Below the pieces are notes generated by a model that saw only the letters and a list, made by a program, of their open reading frames with translations, had not been told where the DNA came from and made no database searches. Positions 1-8,104 of a stretch of 64,000 nt of DNA are shown one piece after another (position 1 is the first letter of the stretch; every line of letters starts with the position of its first letter). Origin of the DNA: DATEGZ01 sp035519535 (GTDB lineage Bacteria; Acidobacteriota; Vicinamibacteria; Vicinamibacterales; SCN-69-37). The stretch is taken from positions 1 through 64,000 of the forward strand of contig DATIWF010000074.1 of assembly GCA_035519535.1 (NCBI GenBank), in the 5' to 3' direction. A program made the position numbers and the translations under genes.

Positions 1-600
1 TACATGCTCGTCCATCTCGTCGTGATGGGCGCGTTCCCCGACCCGTCGGCGTTCAGCCGCCCCGCGGTCATGGACCGGCCCGTGGCCGAAGCGGCGCGCG
101 TGTTCCTGGGCACGGCGGGCGCGTCGCTCATTGCGATCGGCGTCCTGGTTTCCACGTACGGCAATCTCGCGGCGCAATTCATCGCGGCGCCGCGGCTGAC
201 GTTCGCCCTGGCCGAGGCGGGCGATTTCCCGAGGCCGCTCGCGCTCGTGCATCGTCGGTTCCGCACCCCCTATGTCTCGGTCCTCGTCCACGTCGTGGCC
301 GTCGGCGCGCTGGCGATTGCCGGGAGTTTCATCTGGAATGCCATCCTGTCCGCCGCCGCGCGGCTCCTGACGTACGCGCTCGTCTGCGCCGCCGTGCCCG
401 TCCTGCGCCGGCGGTCCCCGGACGCGCCGGCGTTCCGGCTGCCCGGCGGGATCGTTCTGCCCGGGCTCGGCCTGGCGTTCTGCATCGTGATCGCCGCCTA
501 CATGGACCGCTCCCAGACGGGGATCATCGGTGTGGTCGCTCTGGCCGGGGCGCTCAACTGGCTCTGGGCGCGCCGAAGCGCCGCGCGTCAGACGCGCTGA
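1..600 (+). CDS. APC-superfamily amino acid permease, C-terminal part (5' truncated by the window)
   Basis: The reading frame is open from base 1, so this is the last roughly 200 residues of a larger protein. It reads as the C-terminal half of an APC-superfamily amino-acid/polyamine permease: long hydrophobic stretches (about residues 35-55, 95-115, 120-135, 145-165, 170-190) separated by a short basic loop (AAPRLTFALAEAGDFP, then HRRFRTPYVSV). The R-x-x-x-x-x-AxAGDxP and RxxTPxxxV pattern is the usual cytoplasmic loop of this family. The frame ends with a basic tail. Substrate specificity cannot be read from this part because the conserved N-terminal substrate-binding helices lie outside the window. 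The next gene starts 175 nt downstream. Confidence 0.8.
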   Translation, partial: YMLVHLVVMGAFPDPSAFSRPAVMDRPVAEAARVFLGTAGASLIAIGVLVSTYGNLAAQFIAAPRLTFALAEAGDFPRPLALVHRRFRTPYVSVLVHVVAVGALAIAGSFIWNAILSAAARLLTYALVCAAVPVLRRRSPDAPAFRLPGGIVLPGLGLAFCIVIAAYMDRSQTGIIGVVALAGALNWLWARRSAARQTR

Positions 601-775
601 CCGCCCGCGTCGCCGGGACCGCCGGCCCCGTTCCCTGCCGGACACCCGCCTCGGAGCCATCCGTCGCGGCGCCTGCGACAACAAACCGCAGGGACACGAG
701 CCGGAGCGTGTGGGAAGCTCAGGCGTTCCGCGCCGCTTTCCCCCCAATCCGGCGCGCATTGGAGCAGCGAACCCG

Positions 776-3628
776 ATGCGAGCACGTACGTGTGTGATTG
801 TCGGCTGGACCCTGCTGGCTGGGCTCGTCGTCGCGGGCCCCGCCCGCGCGCAGGAGACGGTCAATCTCGCCAGCGTCAGCGGGCGCGTCACCGATCCCCA
901 GGGGGCCGTCGTGCCCGGGGCGACGGTGACCGCGCGTGAAACGGAGACGAACGTCGCGCTGACAACGACGACGGATCGCGACGGCCGCTTCAGATTTGCG
1001 TATCTGAAAACCGGGCCGTACGAGGTCACCGCGCACGTGCAGGGATTCAAGGACGCGACCCGCAAGGTCACGCTGCTGGCTGGCTCGGCGTTCGATCTGT
1101 CGTTCTCGCTGACGGTCGGCGGCGTGGACACGAACGTCACGGTCACGGGCGAGACGGTGCTCGAAGCCGCGCGGAGCCAGATTTCCGCGACCGTCATGCA
1201 GAGCGAGATCCAGGTCGTGCCGATGAACGGCCGGAACTTCCTGGATCTGGCGCTGCTCGTGCCGGGCGTGGCGCCGACGAACACGGCGAGCACGCAGCTC
1301 TTCGCCGAGACGTCGGCCGTGCCGGGGCAGGGCCTGTCGGTCGGAAGCCAGCGCAACTTCTCGAACAACTTTCTGGTCGACGGCCTCTCGGCCAACGACG
1401 ATGCGGCGGGCCTGTCGGGGATCACGTACGGCGTCGACGCGGTCGATCAGTTTCAGGTCGTCACGTCGGGCGGGCAGGCCGAGCTCGGGCGCGCGCTCGG
1501 CGGATACGTCAGCGTCGTGACGCGGAGCGGCACGAACCTGACGCGCGGCGACGTCTACGATTTCATCCGCGACGACAACTTCAACGCGGCCAATCCGCTG
1601 CTGCTCGCGCAGGGCAAGTCGGACGCGGACGCGACGCTGCCGATGAATCAGCACCAGTTCGGCGCCGGCCTCGGCGGGCCCGTGCTTCGCGACCGGACGT
1701 TCTATTTCACGAACTACGAGCAGCGCCTCCTCGACCAGGTCGGGCTCGCGACGATTACCGACGCGAACGTGCGGGCGATCAACGCGCGGCTGGCGGCCGC
1801 CGGGTATCCGGGCGCGCCGGTGGCGACCGGCACGTATCCCAATCCGGTGCACAGCGCGAACTTCATGGCGAAGGTGGACCAGCACGTGAGCGCCGACGAC
1901 CAGCTGAGCGTGCGCTACAGCCTGTATCACGTGACGTCGGACAACTCGCGCGGCGCGGGCGGGCTGAGCGCGCCCAGCGCCTCGGCCGGCCTCGACAACA
2001 CGGACCAGACCGTCGCCTTCGGCAACACGCGCGTGTTTTCGTCGCGCCTCGTGAACGAGACCCGGGCCCAATTCGCCCACAGCGATCTCCTGGCGCCGCC
2101 GAGCGACCCGGTCGGCCCGGCCGTGAGCATCTCGGGGGTCGCCTCGTTCGGGACGTTGTCGGGAAGTCCGACGGGGCGGCTGAACAAGATGGTCCAGGTC
2201 GTCGACAACCTGTCGCTGCAGTCGGGCGCGCACGCGCTGCGGGCCGGCGTGGATGTTCTGTACAACGACGACACGATTACGTTCCCGCGATCGATCCGCG
2301 GGTCCTACGCGTTCTCGTCGCTGGCGAATTTCCTGAGCGGCACGTACAACAACGCGGGCTTCACCCAGACGTTCGGCGCGACGGTGGTGTCGCAGACCAA
2401 CCCGAACGTGGGCGTCTACGGGCAGGACGAATGGAAAGCCGGGCCCCGCCTGACGCTCAACCTGGGGCTGCGCTACGACCTGCAGTTCCTCGAGACGATC
2501 GCGACCGACACCAACAACGTGGCCCCGCGGCTCGGCTTCGCGTGGGTGCCCGACGCGTCGCGGCGGACGGTCGTGCGGGGCAACGCGGGGGTCTTCTATG
2601 ACCGCGTCCCGCTGCGCGCCGTGGCGAACGCGCTGCTCTCGGCCCACAACACGACGGATCTGGCCAATCTGCAGCAGGTCAACGTCAGTCTCTCGCCGAC
2701 GCAGGCCGGCGCGCCGGTGTTCCCGAACATCCTGCCCGCGCCGGTGCCGCTCGTCACGCTCGTCAACCTCACGACGATGGACCCGCACATGCAGAACGCG
2801 TCGTCGACGCAGGCCAGTCTCGAGGTCGAGCGGCAGGTCGGGGAGCGGCTGACCGCCAGCGTCGGCTACGAGTACGTCGACGGCCGCCACCTGATCATCA
2901 GCGTCAACCAGAACGTGCCGACGTGCGTGGCGGTGGGCACCAACAACGGCTGCCGCCCCAACCCCAACTACGCAAACAACAGCCAGTACTCATCGGCTGC
3001 GCATTCTACGTACCACGCGCTCTACGTATCCGTGCTGCAGCGCCCCACGCGCTTTGGCGCGTATCGCGTCAGCTACACGCTGTCGAAGGCGATGGACAAC
3101 GTCGGGCAGTTCTTCTTCAGCTCGCCGATCGATCCGGCCGATCTGAACAAGGACTGGGGGCGTTCGGACAACGACCAGCGGCATCGACTGGTGGTCAGCG
3201 GCGTGATCAACTCGCCGAGCTCGCCCGCCACGACCGTCTGGGACCACCTGACGCACGATTTTCAACTGAGCGGCATGGTGCAGGCCTATTCGGCGCTGCC
3301 GTTCAACATCACGTCGGGGGTCACGACGGTGCAGGGCACGCCGGGCCGGCCGATCGTGGACGGCCAGTTCATTGCGAGGAACTCGGGCGAGCTGACGCCG
3401 TTCTTCAGTCTGAACCTGCGGCTCAGCCGCACGTTCCGGCTGTCGGCCCGGACCCAGGTCGACGCGCTCGTCGAGGGCTTCAACCTCACCAACCACACCA
3501 ACGTCGTCACGGTGAACGGCAACTTCGGGAGCGGGGCGTATCCGACCAATCCGCTGCCGAGCTTCGGCCAGATCACGGCCGTCGGGGATCCTCGCACGCT
3601 GCAGTTCGGCATCCGGTACCGGTTCTGA
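776..3628 (+). CDS. TonB-dependent receptor, Oar-like, with N-terminal carboxypeptidase-regulatory domain
   Basis: A 950-residue outer-membrane receptor. I chose the ATG at 776 because it gives a clean signal peptide (MRARTCVIVGWTLLAG...ARAQ); the frame is open further upstream but that part is unlike this family. After the signal peptide comes a carboxypeptidase-regulatory-like beta-sandwich (about residues 25-115, VSGRVTDPQGAVVPGATV). Next is a plug region with the FLVDG motif and the VVTRSGTN motif. A long TonB-dependent beta-barrel follows and ends in the aromatic C-terminal strand FGIRYRF. This architecture is known from Acidobacteriota and Myxococcota (Oar-like). No SusD-like partner is adjacent, so the ligand is unknown. 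Two decayed relatives lie elsewhere in the window: a C-terminal piece at 46.3 kb and an N-terminal piece at 55.9 kb. Confidence 0.9.
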   Translation: MRARTCVIVGWTLLAGLVVAGPARAQETVNLASVSGRVTDPQGAVVPGATVTARETETNVALTTTTDRDGRFRFAYLKTGPYEVTAHVQGFKDATRKVTLLAGSAFDLSFSLTVGGVDTNVTVTGETVLEAARSQISATVMQSEIQVVPMNGRNFLDLALLVPGVAPTNTASTQLFAETSAVPGQGLSVGSQRNFSNNFLVDGLSANDDAAGLSGITYGVDAVDQFQVVTSGGQAELGRALGGYVSVVTRSGTNLTRGDVYDFIRDDNFNAANPLLLAQGKSDADATLPMNQHQFGAGLGGPVLRDRTFYFTNYEQRLLDQVGLATITDANVRAINARLAAAGYPGAPVATGTYPNPVHSANFMAKVDQHVSADDQLSVRYSLYHVTSDNSRGAGGLSAPSASAGLDNTDQTVAFGNTRVFSSRLVNETRAQFAHSDLLAPPSDPVGPAVSISGVASFGTLSGSPTGRLNKMVQVVDNLSLQSGAHALRAGVDVLYNDDTITFPRSIRGSYAFSSLANFLSGTYNNAGFTQTFGATVVSQTNPNVGVYGQDEWKAGPRLTLNLGLRYDLQFLETIATDTNNVAPRLGFAWVPDASRRTVVRGNAGVFYDRVPLRAVANALLSAHNTTDLANLQQVNVSLSPTQAGAPVFPNILPAPVPLVTLVNLTTMDPHMQNASSTQASLEVERQVGERLTASVGYEYVDGRHLIISVNQNVPTCVAVGTNNGCRPNPNYANNSQYSSAAHSTYHALYVSVLQRPTRFGAYRVSYTLSKAMDNVGQFFFSSPIDPADLNKDWGRSDNDQRHRLVVSGVINSPSSPATTVWDHLTHDFQLSGMVQAYSALPFNITSGVTTVQGTPGRPIVDGQFIARNSGELTPFFSLNLRLSRTFRLSARTQVDALVEGFNLTNHTNVVTVNGNFGSGAYPTNPLPSFGQITAVGDPRTLQFGIRYRF

Positions 3629-3717
3629 CCGGTCGCGCACGGGGCTGACCGCCAACCCGTGCCGGCGAGCCGCCGTCGAGTCGGCGAGCGACGCACCGGC
3701 CGCGCTCCGGCTATTCT

Positions 3718-5076
3718 GTGGATGACGGCCTGCCGATGACTGCTGTTTCGCGCGCAGCGACGCTGGATGTCCCTCGCACGACGCGCCCGGGCCGCGGGCC
3801 CGCGAGCGATCCGCTGGCGTTGTCCTGGCTCGTCACGGTCCGCTGGACGACGCTCGTGGCGGGTGCCGGCGCGATGGCGGCCGGCTACAGCGGATTCGGC
3901 GCATCGATGCCGCTTGGCGCCGCCGCCCTGCTGCTGGGCGTCTTCGCGCTGTCGAACGGGTGGCTGACGTGGCGGGTCCGATCGCGCCGGACGGCCGGGC
4001 TCACGACCGCCGCGGGCGCGCTGGTCTGCGCCGACGTCCTGCTGCTCTCGTGGCTGCTGCTCGAGTCGGGCAGCGTGCTCAATCCTGTCAGCGTGTTTCT
4101 GCTGGTGCAGATCGTCCTGGCCGCGCTCGTGCTCGGGCGGCTGTGGACGTGGGTGGTGACGACGCTCGCCGTCGGCGGGTACGCGGCGCTGTTCCTGGTG
4201 CCGTCGAGCGAGCTCCGCACGGCGCAGACCATGCATCCGGAGATCGGCCTGCACATGCGCGGCATGTGGCTGGCGTTCACGGTCACGGCCCTCGCGATTA
4301 GCGCGCTCGTCACGCGCCTGGCCCTCGCCGTCGAACATCGCGATCGCGAGCTCGAGACCCTCCGCGACCGGAACGCGCGCGCGATGCGGTTCGCGAGCCT
4401 GACGACGCTCGCGGCCGGCGCCGCGCATGAGCTGAGCACGCCGCTCGCGACGATCGCCGTCGCCTCGCGCGAGCTCGAGCAGGCGCTCGCCGGCCGGCCG
4501 GCGGATCGCGGTCTCCACGGCGACGCGCAGCTGATTCGGGCCGAAATCGATCGCTGCCGGCGGGTGCTCGACGACATGGCGGGCCGCATCGCCGAGCCGA
4601 TGGGGGAGGCGCCGCGCCTTTCGACGCTCAACGAGGCGATGCGCGAATCGGTCGCGCGCCTGGCCCCTGCGGATCGCGCGCGCGTGACGCTGTCGGTGCC
4701 CACCGACATACCGGTTGTGTGGCCGGTGGGGGTGATTGCGCACGCGGTCGCGAATCTCGTGATCAACGGCCTCCACGCATCGCCGCCGGGCGGCCGCGTT
4801 ACCATCAGCGGCGACCGCACCGCCGACGAGCGCGTGCGCGTGACCGTCGCCGACCGCGGGCGCGGCATGTCGCCCGAGGAGCTCGCGCGCGCGGGCGAGC
4901 CCTTCTTCACGACCAAGCCGCAGGGTGTCGGCACGGGCCTGGGTTTGTTCGTCGCGCGGTCGGCCGTCGAGCAGCTCGGCGGGACGCTCACGATCGTGTC
5001 GGCGGCGGGCGAGGGCACGACCGCGACGATCCTGCTCGACCGCGACGTCGTGCGAGGCGCCGATGGCGACCGCTGA
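3718..5076 (+). CDS. regB: RegB/PrrB/ActS-type redox-sensing histidine kinase
   Basis: A 452-residue membrane histidine kinase that likely autophosphorylates and passes phosphate to the overlapping downstream regulator. Hydrophobic helices fill about residues 35-210. Within them SGSVLNPVSVF sits where RegB proteins carry the quinone-binding (G)GxxNPF element. The H-box AAGAAHELSTPLATI has His at about residue 237 and is the RegB-type H-box. The motif EIDRCRR places a Cys where RegB has its redox-active Cys. N, G1 and G2 boxes follow (NLVINGLHAS, DRGRGMS, GTGLGLFVA). The GTG at 3718 is used; an ATG at 3736 is an alternative start. The last 14 nt overlap the response regulator. In Proteobacteria this pair controls photosynthesis, CO2 and N2 fixation and respiratory oxidases in response to redox state; targets here are unknown. 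Confidence 0.85.
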   Translation: MDDGLPMTAVSRAATLDVPRTTRPGRGPASDPLALSWLVTVRWTTLVAGAGAMAAGYSGFGASMPLGAAALLLGVFALSNGWLTWRVRSRRTAGLTTAAGALVCADVLLLSWLLLESGSVLNPVSVFLLVQIVLAALVLGRLWTWVVTTLAVGGYAALFLVPSSELRTAQTMHPEIGLHMRGMWLAFTVTALAISALVTRLALAVEHRDRELETLRDRNARAMRFASLTTLAAGAAHELSTPLATIAVASRELEQALAGRPADRGLHGDAQLIRAEIDRCRRVLDDMAGRIAEPMGEAPRLSTLNEAMRESVARLAPADRARVTLSVPTDIPVVWPVGVIAHAVANLVINGLHASPPGGRVTISGDRTADERVRVTVADRGRGMSPEELARAGEPFFTTKPQGVGTGLGLFVARSAVEQLGGTLTIVSAAGEGTTATILLDRDVVRGADGDR

Positions 5077-5602
5077 GGGCGCGTTGCTGCTCATCGTCGA
5101 GGACGACGAAGCGCTGCGCGGCAGACTCACGCGCGCGTTCGAGGACCGGGGCTTCGAGGTGCGCGGCGTCGCCACGGCCGCCGAGGCCGAGGAGCTCGCG
5201 GCGCGCGAGCCGCCCGAGCTCGTCGTGCTGGATCTGCGCGTCGCCGACGGCCACGGCCTCGATCTGATTCCGACGCTCAAGGCCGCCGACCCCGCCACGC
5301 GCATCGTCGTGCTGACCGGCTACGGCAGCGTCGCCACGGCGATCGAGGCGCTGCGCCGCGGCGCCACGCACTACCTCACCAAGCCGGCGGACGCCGACGA
5401 GATCCTCGCCGCGTTCGACCGCGGCAACGCCCCCGGCCAGGCGCCGCCGCTCCAGCCGATGTCGCTCGACCGCGTCGAATGGGAGCACATCAACCGCGTG
5501 CTCGTCGACTGCGGCGGCAACCTGTCGGAGGCCGCGCGCGTGCTCGGCCTCCACCGGCGCTCGCTGCAGCGCAAGCTGGCGAAGTACCCCAGGCCGCGGT
5601 AG
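5063..5602 (+). CDS. regA: RegA/PrrA/ActR-type response regulator
   Basis: A 179-residue response regulator and partner of the overlapping kinase. The receiver domain (about residues 5-120) has the acidic pair in VEDDE, the phospho-acceptor Asp in LVVLDLR, Thr in VVLTGYGS and Lys in YLTKPAD. A short linker leads to a Fis-type helix-turn-helix (WEHINRVLVDCGGNLSEAAR, then LGLHRRSLQRKLAK), which closely follows the RegA/ActR consensus including the WEHI start and HRRSLQRKL recognition helix. There is no sigma-54 AAA+ domain, as expected for this class. The ATG at 5063 lies inside the kinase gene, so the two are translationally coupled. Confidence 0.88.
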   Translation: MATAEGALLLIVEDDEALRGRLTRAFEDRGFEVRGVATAAEAEELAAREPPELVVLDLRVADGHGLDLIPTLKAADPATRIVVLTGYGSVATAIEALRRGATHYLTKPADADEILAAFDRGNAPGQAPPLQPMSLDRVEWEHINRVLVDCGGNLSEAARVLGLHRRSLQRKLAKYPRPR

Positions 5603-5664
5603 GGGCCGGCCGGATCGCCTGGCCGGCCTGCGCGCGCCGGCGGTGCATACTTTACCAGCCATTA

Positions 5665-5693
5665 TTGACATCAGAAAGCATACGATTTAGCAT
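5665..5693 (+). promoter_or_regulatory. vapBC promoter, probably leaderless
   Basis: TTGACA (5665-5670), a 17-nt spacer and TAGCAT (5688-5693) form a sigma-70-like promoter with a perfect -35. Transcription would begin about 7 nt after the -10, at or next to the vapB ATG at 5701. No Shine-Dalgarno sequence precedes that ATG, which fits a leaderless transcript. The stretch is AT-rich compared with its surroundings. Confidence 0.65.
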
Positions 5694-5704
5694 TATTCGT
5701 ATGC
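5678..5704. promoter_or_regulatory. Candidate VapB/VapBC operator (8-bp inverted repeat)
   Basis: GCATACGA (5678-5685) and TCGTATGC (5697-5704) form a perfect inverted repeat with an 11-nt spacer. It brackets the -10 box and includes the vapB start codon. Antitoxin-toxin complexes of this type normally repress their own promoter from such repeats, so this is the natural autoregulatory site (inference). Confidence 0.6.
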
Positions 5705-5916
5705 GCACGACGCTCGACTTGCCCGAGAGCCTCGTCGAAGAGGCCCGCGGGATTCTCGGCTTCAAGTCCAAGACGGATACGGTTGTGGTGGCGTTGCGCG
5801 AGCTGATCCGGCGGAAGCGCGTCGACGATCTCAAGGAGCTTCTCGGGCGCGTGGAATTGGACATCGACGTGCCCGCCAGCCGGCGACGGCCGCGGCGCCG
5901 CCGCCTTCCCGCATGA
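5701..5916 (+). CDS. vapB: VapB-type antitoxin (ribbon-helix-helix)
   Basis: A 71-residue protein beginning MRTTLDLPESLVEEARG, the typical ribbon-helix-helix start of VapB antitoxins, followed by FKSKTDTVVVALREL and an RRKR stretch common in this family. The basic tail ends in RRRPRRRRLPA and may be the toxin-contacting, flexible region. The start ATG lies inside a perfect inverted repeat and has no Shine-Dalgarno sequence but follows a good promoter at leaderless distance. The stop overlaps the downstream toxin start by 4 nt (ATGA), the usual coupling for vapBC. It should neutralise the VapC RNase and repress the operon. Confidence 0.85.
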   Translation: MRTTLDLPESLVEEARGILGFKSKTDTVVVALRELIRRKRVDDLKELLGRVELDIDVPASRRRPRRRRLPA

Positions 5917-6311
5917 TTGTGGTCGATACCTCGGTCTGGATCGCCGCGCTTCGACGGTCGGCGAGCGAGGAGGCCAGGGCCCTGTCCGGCCTGCTCGACG
6001 CGGACGAAGTGGCCCTGCCCGTGGCGGTTCGCCTCGAGTTGCTGTCGGGTGCGTCGAACGCGGATCGTCCGTCGCTCCGGCGCGCGTTGTCGGCGCTGCC
6101 GATTCTCTATCCGACCGACGAGACCTGGTCGGTCATCGACCGCTGGGTCGAGCGGGCGCACCGGAGCGGCTGGCATTTCGGGGTCGGCGACCTGCTCATC
6201 GGCGCGATGGCGCACGAAGCCGGCGCCCTCCTGTGGTCGCTTGACGCGGATTTCGAGCGACTGGCGCGGCTGAAGCTCATCCAGCTGTACGCGACTTCGA
6301 TCGCCCGGTGA
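5913..6311 (+). CDS. vapC: VapC-type PIN-domain toxin
   Basis: A 132-residue PIN-domain ribonuclease. Sequence landmarks are MIVVDTSVWIAALR (first metal-binding Asp at position 5), RLELLSG (conserved Glu), VGDLLIGAMAHEAGA (third acidic residue) and LDADFERLAR (C-terminal acidic residues), giving the acidic quartet of an active VapC. Length is normal for the family. It overlaps vapB by 4 nt. RNA target is unknown; family members cleave initiator tRNA or the sarcin-ricin loop. Confidence 0.87.
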   Translation: MIVVDTSVWIAALRRSASEEARALSGLLDADEVALPVAVRLELLSGASNADRPSLRRALSALPILYPTDETWSVIDRWVERAHRSGWHFGVGDLLIGAMAHEAGALLWSLDADFERLARLKLIQLYATSIAR

Positions 6312-6416
6312 ATCGATGCTTGGCCGGGGCGTCCTGGAGCGCGCGCAGACTGTCCTCGCACGCGGCCGTCTGCGCGTTGAGAGCTTGATCAGCGGCGCGA
6401 GCGTCCGCCGTCAGCC

Positions 6417-8018
6417 TCATGCGCCCGCGTGCGCGCGTGCCGCCCGCGCCTTCGCGACCATGTCCTTCACTTCCTTCATCAGCGTCGGGACGTGGTACGG
6501 AATGCCGTCCTTGATCGTCCATTCGATGCCGCCGCCGTGCGCCAGCTTGACGTGCGGATCGCCGGGCTCGACGAGGCCCGAGTAGTTGTCGATCGGCTTG
6601 CCGTCGTACGTCATGACGTCGATGCCGTACGCGTTGAGCACGCGCAGATTCTGCAGCGGGTTGCCGTTGACGACGAGCAGATCGGCGATGAAACCCTCGC
6701 GGATGCGTCCGAGCTTGTCGGCGAGGCCCAGGATCTTCGCGCCGTCGGCCGTCGCGTGCTTGATGGCCTCGATGGGACGGAAACCCGCCTCCTCGTGCAG
6801 CTCGAGTTCGCGCGTGATGCCGAACCCGTAGAGCGATCCGTACAGATAGCCGGCGTCATCGCCCGTGCCGATGGTGCCGCCCTTGAGGCCGAACTCGCGC
6901 ACGGCGGCCATCCAGACCTCGTAGTTCTTCTTCCACCGCACTTCCTGCGTGTTCGTCCAGCCCATCCAGTACGCGCCGTGCCGCGTCATCGACGGCGCGT
7001 AGTAGTCCTCGAGCGACGGGTGCAGGTAGTCCTTGTACCAGGGCAGGTTCTGGTTCTTGATGAGGTCGCGGTTGGCCTCGTAGGTGGACATCGTCGGGCT
7101 CCACGCCACGTGGCGGGCGACCATGTCGTCGAGCAGCTTCGACAGCTTGTCGTGGTTGAAGTTCTCCTGCGTGTAGAGCTCGCCCGCGCGGCCGAACCGC
7201 ATGATCTCGTTGGCCATGTTCTGCTCGGGCGGGAAATCCTGGACGCCGTCGAGCGCCGCGTCGCCGACGCCGTAGAAGTGCTCGATGCAGTTGATCCCGA
7301 GGTCCACGTAGTCGCGCGCGGTCGTCTCCGCGACGGCGATGTGGACGGTCGTCGGCAGACCCTGCCGCTGGGCTTCGTCGATGGCGGCCGCCGCCTGGTC
7401 CCGGTCGAGCGGGCCGATCAGCTTCAAGCCGTCTGCGCCGCGCTCCTTGGCGGACCGCACGAGCGCGCGAATCTCCCCCGGCGTCTTGCGATAGTCCTGG
7501 CCGGGCGTCACGAGGTCGGTCAGCATCGGATAGAGCAGGATGCGCGGCGCCACGATCGTGTGCGCGGCGCTCTCGGCGCGCCACTGCTTCGTCTTGTCGA
7601 AGTTGCCCCCCACCTCGCGGGCGGTGGTCACGCCGGCCGCCAGATACAGGTTGCGCTCGTACTGGATCGGAATCGGCCCGACCCGCTCCTCGTGCCAGTG
7701 CATGTGCGTGTTGATGATCCCGGGCATGACGTACTTGCCCGTGGCGTCGATGATCATGTCCGCCTCGGGCCACCGCTCGGCCGCGGCGTCGCCGATGTGC
7801 GCGATCACGCCGTCCTCGGCCAGGATGTCGAGCGGGCCGGCCGGCGGCACGCCGGTGCCGGGGATCACCATCGCATGGCGAATGAGCAGGCGCTTGACCT
7901 GCTTCGCGTGGACCGGCGCCTTCGGGCTGGGCGTCTGCGGCGCGGGCTCGAGTCCGGGCGCGCCGGTGACGCCCACGCTCGCCAAGATCACCACTGCTGC
8001 GCTCGTCAGGAATCGCAT
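6417..8018 (-). CDS. Secreted amidohydrolase-superfamily protein
   Basis: A 533-residue protein. The ATG at 8018 is preceded by a GGAGG Shine-Dalgarno sequence and gives a signal peptide (MRFLTSAAVVILASVGVTGA). An amidohydrolase fold follows: a composite beta-sandwich start (HAMVIPGTGVPPAGPLDILA), the metal motif NTHMHWH after YVMPGI, further His residues in TTVHIA and CIEHFYG, and the catalytic Asp in GTGDDAGY. It ends with the closing sandwich (FIADLLVVNGNPLQNLRVL). The family contains periplasmic imidazolonepropionase-like and prolidase/dipeptidase-like hydrolases common in Acidobacteriota. The substrate cannot be assigned. The frame is open upstream of 8018 but lacks homology there. Confidence 0.85.
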   Translation of the reverse strand: MRFLTSAAVVILASVGVTGAPGLEPAPQTPSPKAPVHAKQVKRLLIRHAMVIPGTGVPPAGPLDILAEDGVIAHIGDAAAERWPEADMIIDATGKYVMPGIINTHMHWHEERVGPIPIQYERNLYLAAGVTTAREVGGNFDKTKQWRAESAAHTIVAPRILLYPMLTDLVTPGQDYRKTPGEIRALVRSAKERGADGLKLIGPLDRDQAAAAIDEAQRQGLPTTVHIAVAETTARDYVDLGINCIEHFYGVGDAALDGVQDFPPEQNMANEIMRFGRAGELYTQENFNHDKLSKLLDDMVARHVAWSPTMSTYEANRDLIKNQNLPWYKDYLHPSLEDYYAPSMTRHGAYWMGWTNTQEVRWKKNYEVWMAAVREFGLKGGTIGTGDDAGYLYGSLYGFGITRELELHEEAGFRPIEAIKHATADGAKILGLADKLGRIREGFIADLLVVNGNPLQNLRVLNAYGIDVMTYDGKPIDNYSGLVEPGDPHVKLAHGGGIEWTIKDGIPYHVPTLMKEVKDMVAKARAARAHAGA

Positions 8019-8104
8019 ACGGCCTCCGTGTTGTTCGTCGGGACGATCGCGGCTGCCGCCGCGCTGTCGATCCGGGTGGGCGCAGTATGCAGGAACTGGC
8101 GAGG

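Noticed and set aside
719..2890. A 723-codon open frame on the - strand opposite the TonB receptor
   Set aside because: It is Arg/Val/Asp-rich, has no family motif and lies antisense to a clear receptor; it is a high-GC artefact.
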